This document shows positions 46,962-56,779 of a stretch of 64,000 nt of DNA, in pieces. The stretch covers positions 1-64,000 of the forward strand of contig JAUIIU010000007.1 of NCBI GenBank assembly GCA_030431695.1. Reading direction: 5' to 3'. The translations under genes were made by a program, and so were the position numbers. The stretch comes from Bacteroidia bacterium (GTDB taxonomy: Bacteria; Bacteroidota; Bacteroidia; Flavobacteriales; Flavobacteriaceae). The notes under the pieces are model-generated. The model was not told the origin of the DNA, ran no database searches, and saw only the letters and a program-made list of their open reading frames with translations. Position 1 is the first letter of the stretch; each line of letters starts with the position of its first letter.

Positions 46962-48690
46962 CTTTGCCGCCCTTATCGCCTTCATCCTGCTCTTCCCTGG
47001 TCTCCGCCTTTGGATCATCTTCCCTGTTCCTGAGGTCTTTGGCCTTCAGTTTGGAAGCTTCAGGCAGTTCGATCTCATCCTCCGGTACATCTTCAAAGAA
47101 TTCTCCTTCGTCCTCGGGGAGCGGAATACCTTTTATCTTCGGAAGAACTGGAGCTGGTTTACCCTTGAACAGATCCTGGACCTTTAACAAACGCTCGTCA
47201 CCCCGCCAGATAAAACCCGGGAGTTTTCGTGCATTCTCCGGAAACTGGGAAGGTGGGTATACTTTTCCCTTGGCTTGTTTGATGAATTTAATGCCCGTGA
47301 TCTGTTGAGCTTCCAGGTACATCTGTATGGAACTCGATACGGTATTGTTGATCCCCACAAGCTCCTGTTTGTCATTTCGCGAAAAATAGATCACTTCGGT
47401 ATTCTTGATGATATTGACGGTGTCCAGTTCATTATTGGTGAACAGACCGATCAGGCGTTCACCTTTTACCTGGTTGTAGCCGGCACTGTCCCTCTGAACC
47501 AGGAAGGCATTGTTGAAAACCTTAAGCGTATCCAGTTTTTCAGTTTCCTTGTTGGACAGGATATGTATGGTGTCACCGGTCATCTGGTTGGCACCGCTCC
47601 ACAAAACGGGGTTCCGAAGTAACTTGGTGATGCCCTGTTTTTGGTTTACGTAGATAGAGTCGCATTTACCACTGGTGGGTTCCTCCCCGGGCTGTCCGGG
47701 TTTGAACATTCTTGCCCTGTAGAACCCACTGATGATACGGTTTTCGGGTTTTCCTGTAACACGTAAGGTGTCGGCGTGAACATAGATAGAATCGTTATCG
47801 CGCAGTGTGACGGCAACGGCTCTTTTAGTAATAAACACCGAGTCCTTCTCACGGAAAACTTCCGCATAATGCCCTCGGATCACACTCCGATTCACGGTAT
47901 CCAGTACCTTAATGTTGTTCGTTGCTGAAGCAAAACTCTTGTTCCTGTCGAAATAGATACTGTCGCCATATAGTATCCTGTTATTGTAATCCACCCTGGA
48001 GTTCTTGACAAAATACCCCTTATCTGTACGGGTGTTGTAATACCCTCGTTCGCAATACACCGTGCTGGTTTCGGAGACTATGGTCGATTTCCCGTACAGA
48101 TATGCTCCTCCGGTTTCAGAATAAAAATCCAGCTGTTCACTGTGAACGGTGTATTTGGGATTGACGATCTTAACATCAGACAGGAACTGGTATTTCTTAG
48201 AATTCGCGAAATATCTTCCGATCCGGCTGGTAAGAGTACTGGCGGTGTCACGTACGGTTCCCCCGCTGCGGTAAAAGGCCTGTTGTTTTATACGGTCGAA
48301 GTAGAGGGTATCTGTGCGCAGCGTCGTTTTTGGTTCCTGGAGAACCACATCACCACTCGCGAAAGCGAATTGGGTATTCCCGTTGTATTCGGCGTATTTA
48401 CTTCGCATGGACACGGTATCTCCCTGTTCAATACGAACTTTACCATAGGCCTTCACAAAGTTGTCCTTGAGATAGACATAAGCCTGGTCACACCACATCT
48501 CGACTCCTTCGTGCACGATGTAAACCTGTCCCGAATTGTCTTTGGTATAAATGATAGCGTCCGGTAACTCTGGTTTTACTTCGAGGTAGCCGGACTGCAC
48601 AGACACTTTTGTCTTATCCTGCTGATCCTGGGCATGGATGAAAGGTGCCAGGAGGATTAATAATAGAAGTATGTAGTTTGATATCTTCAA
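46951..48690 (-). CDS. OstA/LptA-like periplasmic LPS-transport protein
   Basis: Signal peptide; repeated beta-taco-like units VYLKDNFVKAYGKVRIEQGDTVSMRSKYAEYNGNTQFAFASGDVVLQEPKTTLRTDTLYFDR. Confidence 0.85.
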   Translation of the reverse strand: MKISNYILLLLILLAPFIHAQDQQDKTKVSVQSGYLEVKPELPDAIIYTKDNSGQVYIVHEGVEMWCDQAYVYLKDNFVKAYGKVRIEQGDTVSMRSKYAEYNGNTQFAFASGDVVLQEPKTTLRTDTLYFDRIKQQAFYRSGGTVRDTASTLTSRIGRYFANSKKYQFLSDVKIVNPKYTVHSEQLDFYSETGGAYLYGKSTIVSETSTVYCERGYYNTRTDKGYFVKNSRVDYNNRILYGDSIYFDRNKSFASATNNIKVLDTVNRSVIRGHYAEVFREKDSVFITKRAVAVTLRDNDSIYVHADTLRVTGKPENRIISGFYRARMFKPGQPGEEPTSGKCDSIYVNQKQGITKLLRNPVLWSGANQMTGDTIHILSNKETEKLDTLKVFNNAFLVQRDSAGYNQVKGERLIGLFTNNELDTVNIIKNTEVIYFSRNDKQELVGINNTVSSSIQMYLEAQQITGIKFIKQAKGKVYPPSQFPENARKLPGFIWRGDERLLKVQDLFKGKPAPVLPKIKGIPLPEDEGEFFEDVPEDEIELPEASKLKAKDLRNREDDPKAETREEQDEGDKGGKDEG

Positions 48691-48735
48691 TCAAAGTCCT
48701 TTAATGCTAAAACGAAAATACCAACAAATATTGAG

Positions 48736-50007
48736 TTATCGATGGATCGTTTGAGTTCGGTCCGGTCCTACGGAAACGATTTTGATAGGCACTTCAAGTT
48801 CTTTTTCGAGGAAATCGATATAATCGTTAAGGGCCGCAGGGAATTCGGAAGGATCTCTAAGCTTTGTAAGATCTTCATCCCAGCCTTTCATTTCAGTGTA
48901 TATTGGTTTTACATTCTCCGCTTCGATATTGTAGGGAAGGTGCGAGATCCGCTCTCCTTTGTATTCGTAAGCAGTACAGACCTTGAGTTTGTCGAACCCA
49001 CTGAGCACGTCACCTTTCATCATCATCAGCTGGGTAACCCCGTTCACACGAACGGCATATTTAAGTGCTACCAGGTCCAGCCAGCCGCATCGTCTAGGCC
49101 GTCCGGTGGTCGCCCCGAACTCGTTTCCAACCCGACCCATGGTCTCACCATAGCTATCGAATAACTCGGTAGGGAAGGGGCCGCTACCAACGCGGGTGGT
49201 ATACGCTTTAAAAATTCCGAAGACCTCTTTGATCTTAGAGGGAGCCACTCCCAGTCCGGTGCAGGCACCGGCAGCGGTTGTATTGGATGAAGTTACATAG
49301 GGATAGGTTCCGAAATCGATATCCAGCAACGATCCCTGTGCTCCTTCTGCCAGGATGGACTTGCCTTCTGCCTGTGCACGGAACAGATATTCTTCACTGT
49401 CGATGAAGGTAAGTTCTTTAAGTACTTTGATCGCCGCGAAGAATTCGGTTTCCATTTCGGCAAGGTTGTACTGGATATCCGCCTTGTAGAAATCGATCAT
49501 CGCTTCATGCTTGTTCGCAAGCGCGCGGTATTTTTCTTTCCAATTATCCATTTCAAGGTCTCCTACACGTATACCATTCCTTCCGGTCTTATCCATATAG
49601 GTAGGCCCAATTCCTTTCAGGGTAGAACCAATCTTTGCCTTACCCTTGGAAGCCTCACTGGCGGCATCCAGCAGGCGATGAGTAGGCAGGATAAGGTGTG
49701 CCTTTCGGGAGATGAGCATTTTGCTCTTATAGTCGATATTGAATTTGGACAGGTTGTCGAGTTCCCTTCTGAAGATAACCGGATCGATCACCACACCATT
49801 TCCAACCAGGTTGATGGCGCTGTCGTGGAAAATACCGCTCGGGATGGTGTGCAACACGTGCTTAATTCCGTCGAATTCCAGTGTGTGACCCGCATTCGGA
49901 CCACCCTGAAAACGGGCGATCACATCGTAATTTTTTGTTAGTACGTCGACGATCTTTCCTTTACCCTCGTCTCCCCATTGTAATCCTAGTAGTAGATCTA
50001 CTGCCAT
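48736..50007 (-). CDS. purA: Adenylosuccinate synthetase
   Basis: VDLLLGLQWGDEGKGKIVDVL; GPNAGHTL; TTRVGSGPFPTEL; GRPRRCGWLDLVALKYA. Confidence 0.97.
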   Translation of the reverse strand: MAVDLLLGLQWGDEGKGKIVDVLTKNYDVIARFQGGPNAGHTLEFDGIKHVLHTIPSGIFHDSAINLVGNGVVIDPVIFRRELDNLSKFNIDYKSKMLISRKAHLILPTHRLLDAASEASKGKAKIGSTLKGIGPTYMDKTGRNGIRVGDLEMDNWKEKYRALANKHEAMIDFYKADIQYNLAEMETEFFAAIKVLKELTFIDSEEYLFRAQAEGKSILAEGAQGSLLDIDFGTYPYVTSSNTTAAGACTGLGVAPSKIKEVFGIFKAYTTRVGSGPFPTELFDSYGETMGRVGNEFGATTGRPRRCGWLDLVALKYAVRVNGVTQLMMMKGDVLSGFDKLKVCTAYEYKGERISHLPYNIEAENVKPIYTEMKGWDEDLTKLRDPSEFPAALNDYIDFLEKELEVPIKIVSVGPDRTQTIHR

Positions 50008-50012
50008 AAGTA

Positions 50013-50492
50013 TTAAGCATTTTCCCGACCGGAATAGCTTTTTGAGTCGGAATTTTTTCTATTTCCGTAGAAATAAAGTGAATGGTTGGTTATTTCTATA
50101 TCGAACACTTCTTCGATGGTCTTTTTGATACTTTGTATCCGAGGGTCGCAAAACTCGATCACCTCTCCACTGGAAAGGATGACGTGATCGTGTTGTTTGT
50201 CGAAATAGGATTTTTCGTAATGCGCCTGGTTCTGCCCGAATTGATGCTTTCTTACCAGGCCGCATTCCAATAACAATTCAATAGTATTGTAAAGAGTAGC
50301 ACGGCTTACCCGGTAATTCTTGTTCTTCATATTGATGTAGAGCGACTCGATATCAAAATGTTCGTCACTGTCGTATATCTCCTGAAGAATAGCGAAGCGT
50401 TCGGGAGTTTTACGGTGCCCTTTTTCCTCAAGAAATGCAGTAAATACATTCTTGACGATCGCCTGATTATTTTGATCCGTTCTTGCAGTCAT
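50013..50492 (-). CDS. Fur family transcriptional regulator
   Basis: [71 protein letters not shown]. Confidence 0.93.
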   Translation of the reverse strand: MTARTDQNNQAIVKNVFTAFLEEKGHRKTPERFAILQEIYDSDEHFDIESLYINMKNKNYRVSRATLYNTIELLLECGLVRKHQFGQNQAHYEKSYFDKQHDHVILSSGEVIEFCDPRIQSIKKTIEEVFDIEITNHSLYFYGNRKNSDSKSYSGRENA

Positions 50493-50502
50493 ATCAAAGG
50501 AG

Positions 50503-50510
50503 CAAAGGTA
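50503..50510 (-). promoter_or_regulatory. -7 element TACCTTTG, 10 nt upstream of the fur-family ATG
   Basis: Exact TAnnTTTG match. Confidence 0.5.
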
Positions 50511-50516
50511 GGTATT

Positions 50517-52721
50517 TTATGCTCTAGTCACTTTATCAATACCATTGATATTTTTAATTTTTTCAACCAGGTTATTAAGAATATTCTTGTTTTTGACGAT
50601 CACTATGATGGTACCCGTGAAAATTCCGTCGTCACTATCAAAATGAACACTCTTCATGTTGATGTTCAGGTTGTTTGAAATAACTTTGGTCACATCATTC
50701 ACCAGTCCGATGGTATCAATCCCCGAGATCTTCAGTTCAACCTTAAAATCACTCTGGGTGGAATCGATCCATTTAGCCTGCATGATGCGATAGCCGTAGT
50801 TGCTTTGCAACTGGAGTGCATTCGGGCAATTCTGCTTGTGTACCTTGATCCCCTCATTCACCGTGAGGAAACCGAAGACATCATCTCCGGGTATGGGGTT
50901 ACAGCAATTGGCGATCTTATAATCCAGTTTTTCCTCTTCTTTTCCAAACACCAGCTGGTCGTATTTTACCGTGATCTCATCCTTGTCGACTTCCTCCTGA
51001 TTCCCCGGTTTGCGGATCCTGTTCTTGAAGAAGGAAACGAAGGCATTGGACCTGGATGCGGCGTAATCCTTCAATTTCTTATTATCAATGATCCCCGCAC
51101 CAACACGATAGAACAGATCCAGACTTGTACTTAACCTGAAATAGGCCACCAACTGGTTGATGGTCTTTTCGTCCATGGTGATCTTCAATGATTTCAGCTT
51201 TCGCGCCAGTACCACCTTACCTTCTTCGGCGATCTGTTTCTTTTCATCCTTCAGGGATGATTTGATCTTCGATCTGGCCCGGCCCGTCGTGGCATAATTA
51301 AGCCAGTTGGCCGTGGGCTTCGACTTCTCGGAGGTCATGATCTCCACCTGGTCACCACTTTTCAGCACATGACTCAGCGGTACAAGCTTTCCATTGACCT
51401 TTGCACCTCTTGTGTGAAGGCCAACTTCGGTGTGAATATGAAATGCAAAATCCAGGGCTGTAGCTCCCTTCGCAAGGGAATAGAGGTCACCTTTCGGACT
51501 AAAAACAAATATTTCCTTGGAATAGAGGTTGAGTTTGAAATCTTCCACAAAATCCACCGCGCTCACCTCGGAACTTTCCAGGGTTTCCTGCAATTTATTC
51601 AGCCAGCCCTCCAGGCCGATATCTTCCTTCTCGTCGTTTTTGTATTTGTAATGGGCGGCATAACCTTTTTCTGCGATCTCGTTCATTCGTTCCGAGCGGA
51701 TCTGAACTTCAACCCATCTGCCCTGCGGACCCATAACCGTAATGTGAAGGGCCTCGTAGCCAGTAGATTTCGGACTCGAGATCCAGTCTCTCAACCGGGT
51801 GGGATTCGGGCGGAAGTGATCCGTTACTATCGAATAGATCTTCCAGGCGATGAACTTCTCGTTATCTGCATCACTTTTATAGATGATACGAACTGCGAAC
51901 TTATCGTAGACCTCGTCAAAGGAAACATTTTGGGCCAGCATTTTTCTGCGGATGGAGAAGATGGATTTCGGTCTTCCTTTGATCTCGTAATTCAGCTTTT
52001 CCGCATCCAGGGAATCCTTGATCACTTTTGTAAAATCTTGAATATAGGCATCCTGCTGCTCCTTACTTTCCTTGATCTTGCCAAGGATATCGTTGTACAC
52101 ATTTGGTTCGGTATACTTAAGGCCAAGATCCTCCAATTCGGTTTTAATGTTGTACAAACCGATACGATGAGCCAATGGTGCATAAATGTACAAGGTTTCC
52201 GAGGCGATCTTCACCTGTTTGTGCTCCGGCATCGATTCCATGGTCTGCATATTGTGGAGTCGGTCCGCGATCTTGATAATGATCACACGGATATCCTCGT
52301 TCAGGGTAAGAAGCATCTTCCTGAAATTCTCTGCCTGCAGCGAAGCATCTTTATCGTAAGGCATCTGAGAGATCTTGGTTAGTCCGTCAACGATCCGCGC
52401 TACGGTCTCCCCAAAAAGCTGCTCGATATCCGCTAATGTGTACTCCGTGTCCTCTACCACATCGTGTAGCAGGGCAGCGGCAATAGATGTTGCGTCCAGT
52501 CCAATTTCACTAGCTACTATTTTAGCTACTGCCAATGGATGGAATATATAAGCTTCACCCGATTTACGCCTTTGGTCCTTGTGTGCATCAACGGCAACAT
52601 CGAAGGCCGAACGGATCAGCCGCTTGTCTGCCGGAGTCAGGGTCCGGTAGCTGATCTTCAGCAGTTCTTTGTATTGTTTGGTAAGCTCCTTCTTCTCCGC
52701 TTCCAGTACTTCCTCGGTCAT
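50517..52721 (-). CDS. RelA/SpoT family (p)ppGpp synthetase/hydrolase
   Basis: HD: AAALLHDVVEDTEYTL; synthetase region; TGS domain KGDLYSLAKGATALDFAFHIHTEVG; C-terminal ACT. Confidence 0.96.
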   Translation of the reverse strand: MTEEVLEAEKKELTKQYKELLKISYRTLTPADKRLIRSAFDVAVDAHKDQRRKSGEAYIFHPLAVAKIVASEIGLDATSIAAALLHDVVEDTEYTLADIEQLFGETVARIVDGLTKISQMPYDKDASLQAENFRKMLLTLNEDIRVIIIKIADRLHNMQTMESMPEHKQVKIASETLYIYAPLAHRIGLYNIKTELEDLGLKYTEPNVYNDILGKIKESKEQQDAYIQDFTKVIKDSLDAEKLNYEIKGRPKSIFSIRRKMLAQNVSFDEVYDKFAVRIIYKSDADNEKFIAWKIYSIVTDHFRPNPTRLRDWISSPKSTGYEALHITVMGPQGRWVEVQIRSERMNEIAEKGYAAHYKYKNDEKEDIGLEGWLNKLQETLESSEVSAVDFVEDFKLNLYSKEIFVFSPKGDLYSLAKGATALDFAFHIHTEVGLHTRGAKVNGKLVPLSHVLKSGDQVEIMTSEKSKPTANWLNYATTGRARSKIKSSLKDEKKQIAEEGKVVLARKLKSLKITMDEKTINQLVAYFRLSTSLDLFYRVGAGIIDNKKLKDYAASRSNAFVSFFKNRIRKPGNQEEVDKDEITVKYDQLVFGKEEEKLDYKIANCCNPIPGDDVFGFLTVNEGIKVHKQNCPNALQLQSNYGYRIMQAKWIDSTQSDFKVELKISGIDTIGLVNDVTKVISNNLNINMKSVHFDSDDGIFTGTIIVIVKNKNILNNLVEKIKNINGIDKVTRA

Positions 52722-52792
52722 AAAATAAATGTACGATAATGGTACGTAAGTACCAACAAATTTTGTGCCTTGACGGAATTTCGGACTAACTA

Positions 52793-54028
52793 TTAACGGC
52801 CTTTGAGGTTCCTGAAACGCTGCAACAGAGTTGGATGCGAATAATGCGCGAAAACGTAGGCAGGATGTGGTGTGAGGTTGCTCAGGCTATTCTTCGACAA
52901 TTTCTTCAAAGCCGAAATCAAAGGTTCACCTGAGTATGTCTTTTTGGCATAATTATCCGCCTGGTACTCGAATTTTCGTGACAGGAAGTTCATGAGTAAG
53001 CCTGTGAGCTCCGAAATTGGAGTGAAAAGTATTCCGAAGGCGATCAGCCCGATATGAAAGGAAGCTTGTGTCACACCCAATGCTTCGGAAAGTTCTGGGT
53101 TACCTACAAGAAGTGATAGTATCCACAATGTAAAACCGGTGGTTATTACTGAAGCAATCAAGTTGATCACAATATGTTTCTTTTTATAATGACCTACCTC
53201 ATGAGCCAGTACGGCCACGATCTCCTCATCATCCAGGTCGTTGATCAGGGTGTCGTAAAGTGTTACCCGTTTTTCACTTCCGAAGCCCGAAAAATAGGCA
53301 TTGGCCTTGGTACTGCGCTTAGAGCCGTCGATCACAAAGATCTTTTCCAGTGTGAAACCAACTTTCCCGGCATAGGTTTCGATCTTGGATCGCAATTCAC
53401 CTGTTTCCAGTGGGGTCTGTTTGTTGAACAAAGGAACTATGAGACGGGCATAGAACATATTCAGCAGGATTGAGAAAACAGTGATCACAGCCCATGCGTA
53501 CAGCCAGAAGTTCGATCCGGCGAATTCGTAGAACCAAATGATAAGTGCAAGCAACGGACCTCCAATGAGAGCCGTCATAAGCATTCCCTTTACTTTGTCC
53601 ATCACAAATGTTCCCATTGTGGTTTTATTGAAGCCGTATTTTTCTTCAATCACAAAGGTGCTGTAGTAGGAGAACGGCAGACTCAGGATACTGGCTGCTG
53701 CGGCAATGATTCCGAAGAAAACCAGGGCGATCACTATGCTGTTTTCTGAAATACTTCGGGCCAGGGCATCGACATATGCAAATCCATCCAGGAAAAAGAA
53801 CAGCAGTGTGGCCACAAGGGAGAGCGTAGAGGTGAAAATGCCGAATTTGAACCGTTCCTTTTTATACGACTGGGATTTTCGGTAGGCTTCCTGGTCGTAA
53901 ACATCGGCAATCTCCGAAGGTAACGGATCATCGAAATGCCGCGCATTGAGGAAATCGAGAACCTTGTCTATCAGGAAATTGATAACAATTATACCTATCA
54001 GTATGTAAAAGAGTAAACGAGGTTCCAA
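52793..54028 (-). CDS. M48 family (Ste24/CAAX-type) metallopeptidase
   Basis: VAVLAHEVGHYKKKHIVINL; SLPFSYYSTFVIEEKYGFNKTT; ADNYA. Confidence 0.93.
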   Translation of the reverse strand: MEPRLLFYILIGIIVINFLIDKVLDFLNARHFDDPLPSEIADVYDQEAYRKSQSYKKERFKFGIFTSTLSLVATLLFFFLDGFAYVDALARSISENSIVIALVFFGIIAAAASILSLPFSYYSTFVIEEKYGFNKTTMGTFVMDKVKGMLMTALIGGPLLALIIWFYEFAGSNFWLYAWAVITVFSILLNMFYARLIVPLFNKQTPLETGELRSKIETYAGKVGFTLEKIFVIDGSKRSTKANAYFSGFGSEKRVTLYDTLINDLDDEEIVAVLAHEVGHYKKKHIVINLIASVITTGFTLWILSLLVGNPELSEALGVTQASFHIGLIAFGILFTPISELTGLLMNFLSRKFEYQADNYAKKTYSGEPLISALKKLSKNSLSNLTPHPAYVFAHYSHPTLLQRFRNLKGR

Positions 54029-54044
54029 TTAGTACGTTGGTATT

Positions 54045-54183
54045 TTAGATTGTTAGATTACTAGATTACTAGATTATTAGAAAGTTAGTATGTTAGATTG
54101 CTTATTTTTTTCTGAACACTGAACACTGAACACTGAACACTGAACACCGAACACCGAACGCTGAACACCGAACACTGAACACC
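54045..54183 (+). repeat. Two-part tandem repeat locus 3: seven 8-bp units then ten 7-bp units
   Basis: TTAGATTG TTAGATTA CTAGATTA CTAGATTA TTAGAAAG TTAGTATG TTAGATTG (54045-54100); ten GAACACT-type units (54114-54183). Confidence 0.92.
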
Positions 54184-54187
54184 GAAC

Positions 54188-54973
54188 CTACCCAAACCCC
54201 CTCTGTCTTTTGGCCTCAAAGATAAGGATTCCTGCCGCTACCGAAACATTCATGCTGTCGATCTCTCCCTGCATCGGAATTATGATGTTTTGGTCACTGT
54301 TTTCGAGCCATTCCGCTGAAAGTCCGTCGGCTTCTGTCCCGACCACAATAGCCGAACCCCCGGTATAATCACAACCGTGATATGGCTTCGATGCCTGAAG
54401 GGCTGCACAGAAAATACTGATGTTCTTTGTTTTCAGGAAGGAGATGATCTCATCAGTGCTTCCCGTGGCAATTCGATTGGTGAAGACACAGCCCACACTA
54501 CTGCGAATGATATTCGGATTGTAGAGGTCGGTCCTTGGGCTCGCGATGATCACTGCATCCAGGTTGGCAGCATCCGCCGTTCTCAATAATGCGCCGATAT
54601 TCCCCGGTTTTTCAGGCGCTTCAGCAACAAGGACAAGAGGGTTTTCTCCTAGACCAAGAGCCTCTAACTCGAGATCTTTAGCTTCAACGATCGCTAAAAT
54701 TCCTTCGGTCGTTTTGCGGTAGGCGAGTTTCTGGTATACTTCCGAGCTTATCCGTATAACTTCCGCAAAAAATTCTTCCGAAGAAATCTCTCCATAAATT
54801 TCCGGGCAAATTAACACGGTATTGATCGAATAACCTCCTTTTCGGGCCAGATCGATCTCGCGCTTTCCCTCTGCAACAAAAAGTCCGGACTTCCTGCGTT
54901 CCCGTGATTTCTCAAGCAGTTGAACGACCTGTTTAACCAGGGGGTTCTGAAGGCTACTAATCGTTTTGATCAT
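54188..54973 (-). CDS. TrmH/SpoU family RNA 2'-O-methyltransferase
   Basis: LVLVAEAPEKPGNIGALLRTADAANLDAVIIASP...IVVGTEADGLS...IPMQGEIDSMNVSVAAGILIFEA. Confidence 0.93.
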   Translation of the reverse strand: MIKTISSLQNPLVKQVVQLLEKSRERRKSGLFVAEGKREIDLARKGGYSINTVLICPEIYGEISSEEFFAEVIRISSEVYQKLAYRKTTEGILAIVEAKDLELEALGLGENPLVLVAEAPEKPGNIGALLRTADAANLDAVIIASPRTDLYNPNIIRSSVGCVFTNRIATGSTDEIISFLKTKNISIFCAALQASKPYHGCDYTGGSAIVVGTEADGLSAEWLENSDQNIIIPMQGEIDSMNVSVAAGILIFEAKRQRGFG

Positions 54974-55099
54974 AGTGTAAAGGTAAGGAGTATTTCAATC
55001 TTGAGAGGGAAACAACTTATTCAGCTTTGGTATTTCATAAAGGTTTCCAAAATATTTTCGACAAACCTGCCGCTTTAGTATCTTTAACTCACAAACCTA

Positions 55100-55921
55100 A
55101 TGAGACTAATGAAGTTCGTTTACCTGTCGATCGCGGCTTTATGCCTGCTCTATTCCTGTAAAAATGAGAACAAAGACCCCGGGCGGGTCGATGTGGATAC
55201 AATTCCTGTTACTGATGCGGAGGAGACTTCCATGAACTACCCTGTGCCCCTGGAGGAAGTACTGAGAGTACACGGTGGGATGGATCGATGGACAGATATG
55301 AAACAACTGAGTTTCGAATTTGATACACGTACCGGGACGGAAACTCACACCATCTCTCTGCCCGACAGGCGCACCAGGATCGAAACCGAAAACTGGGACA
55401 TAGGATTCGATGGGCGGGATGTTTGGAAAGCGGAGCGTAGCGAAGGTGCCTACAAGGGTGATCCGATCTTTTATTACAACCTGATGTTCTATTTTTATGC
55501 CATGCCATTTGTGCTGGGGGATGCTGGAATTCAGTATGAAGAAATGAAAGCCACCGAACTAAATGGCAAGGTGTATGAAGCGATCAAGATCAGCTACGAC
55601 GCAGGTGTGGGAAATTCACCAAAAGACAATTATATTCTCTACTACGACCTGGGTACTCACCGAATGACCTGGTTGGCTTATACCGTGACCTATGAAGATG
55701 ATCAGCCTAATGAGAATTGGCGATTCATCGAATACAGTGAGTGGCAGGATGTGAACGGATTTCAGCTACCAAAAAAGCTCACATGGTATACGGTTCAGGA
55801 TGGAAAACCTGTCCAGGCAAGGAATTTCAGGATTTTTGAGAACGCAAGTATTTCGGTGATAAAGGCGGATGACGGGCTGTTTACTATCCCGGAGAATGCA
55901 GAAGTAGTTTCCGGAAATTAG
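55100..55921 (+). CDS. Lipoprotein of unknown function (possibly DUF6503-like)
   Basis: Lipobox LCLLYSCKN; LEEVLRVHGGMDRWTDMKQLSFEFDT. Confidence 0.7.
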   Translation: MRLMKFVYLSIAALCLLYSCKNENKDPGRVDVDTIPVTDAEETSMNYPVPLEEVLRVHGGMDRWTDMKQLSFEFDTRTGTETHTISLPDRRTRIETENWDIGFDGRDVWKAERSEGAYKGDPIFYYNLMFYFYAMPFVLGDAGIQYEEMKATELNGKVYEAIKISYDAGVGNSPKDNYILYYDLGTHRMTWLAYTVTYEDDQPNENWRFIEYSEWQDVNGFQLPKKLTWYTVQDGKPVQARNFRIFENASISVIKADDGLFTIPENAEVVSGN

Positions 55922-56775
55922 TTAGCTTTATCCAAATGGATCTCCTTAAGGAAATTCACAAAGGAACGTTGCCAGCATTGCCAGTCGTGGCCCCCATTCG
56001 TGACCCTAAGTTCATTCGGGATCTTATTCTCCAGGAATAACTGCTGAAGACTACTCACCACAGGTACAATATTATAGGCGTCGTCATCTCCAACCGACAT
56101 ATAGATCTTAGGCTTCTTCTCCGATGCTAAGAATGACGCGACACGCTTTTTGTATGAATACGAACTCCAGACAGAATCATTGAAGGTTCCATCCTTCGCA
56201 AAAGCCGCCACTTTCCGGGAAGAGGAGATCGCAGGGGGCAGGGGTTCATAGGATGCCGGACTAAGCAGGATAACAGCCTCGAAAAGTTCCGGCCGGGACA
56301 GGGCGAAACGTAAACTTCCATAACCGCCGGCCGAATTCCCGGCGATGTATCGTTGATTTTCCGATGAAAAACCAAAGGCATTTTCCACATAGGGCATGAA
56401 TTCCTCCAGGTAAAAACGTTCCATCTCTTCAACACTGTCCACATACCAAGAATTACCGGCATTGACACTTACCGCGGCTAATGGTGGAATTGCGTTCACA
56501 GAAATGAGGGAGTCCAGGAGATGTCCTGCATTGCCTTCTTCCGGCTGGAACCAGTCTTCGTGATCTCCCCCGTGCCCGTGCAGCAGGTAGATGAGGTCCG
56601 GGCCTTCATTTTCAGAAAGAACTTCAGTTGGCCTGTAGGTAGTGAATTCCACATCTCTCTTCAAAATTTCGGAATACAGGGAAAGTGTTTTTACTTCACC
56701 CTTAACTTTTACGGGACTTTCCTTGCAAGCGCATAGTAATGTGAAACAAATCAGAACGACAAGTTTGTTCAGCAT
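55918..56775 (-). CDS. Lipoprotein alpha/beta hydrolase (esterase D/feruloyl esterase-like)
   Basis: Lipobox TLLCACKE; DLIYLLHGHGGDHEDWF; nucleophile motif GNSAGGYGSLRFAL; GGHDWQCWQRSF. Confidence 0.85.
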   Translation of the reverse strand: MLNKLVVLICFTLLCACKESPVKVKGEVKTLSLYSEILKRDVEFTTYRPTEVLSENEGPDLIYLLHGHGGDHEDWFQPEEGNAGHLLDSLISVNAIPPLAAVSVNAGNSWYVDSVEEMERFYLEEFMPYVENAFGFSSENQRYIAGNSAGGYGSLRFALSRPELFEAVILLSPASYEPLPPAISSSRKVAAFAKDGTFNDSVWSSYSYKKRVASFLASEKKPKIYMSVGDDDAYNIVPVVSSLQQLFLENKIPNELRVTNGGHDWQCWQRSFVNFLKEIHLDKAN

Positions 56776-56779
56776 GATT

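Noticed and set aside
46962-47018. N-terminal extension of the class III aminotransferase (MIQRRRPGKSRMKAIRAA)
   Set aside because: The extension overlaps the OstA-like gene; MKDDFLKYQAQTTPHPLGMEV is the natural start.
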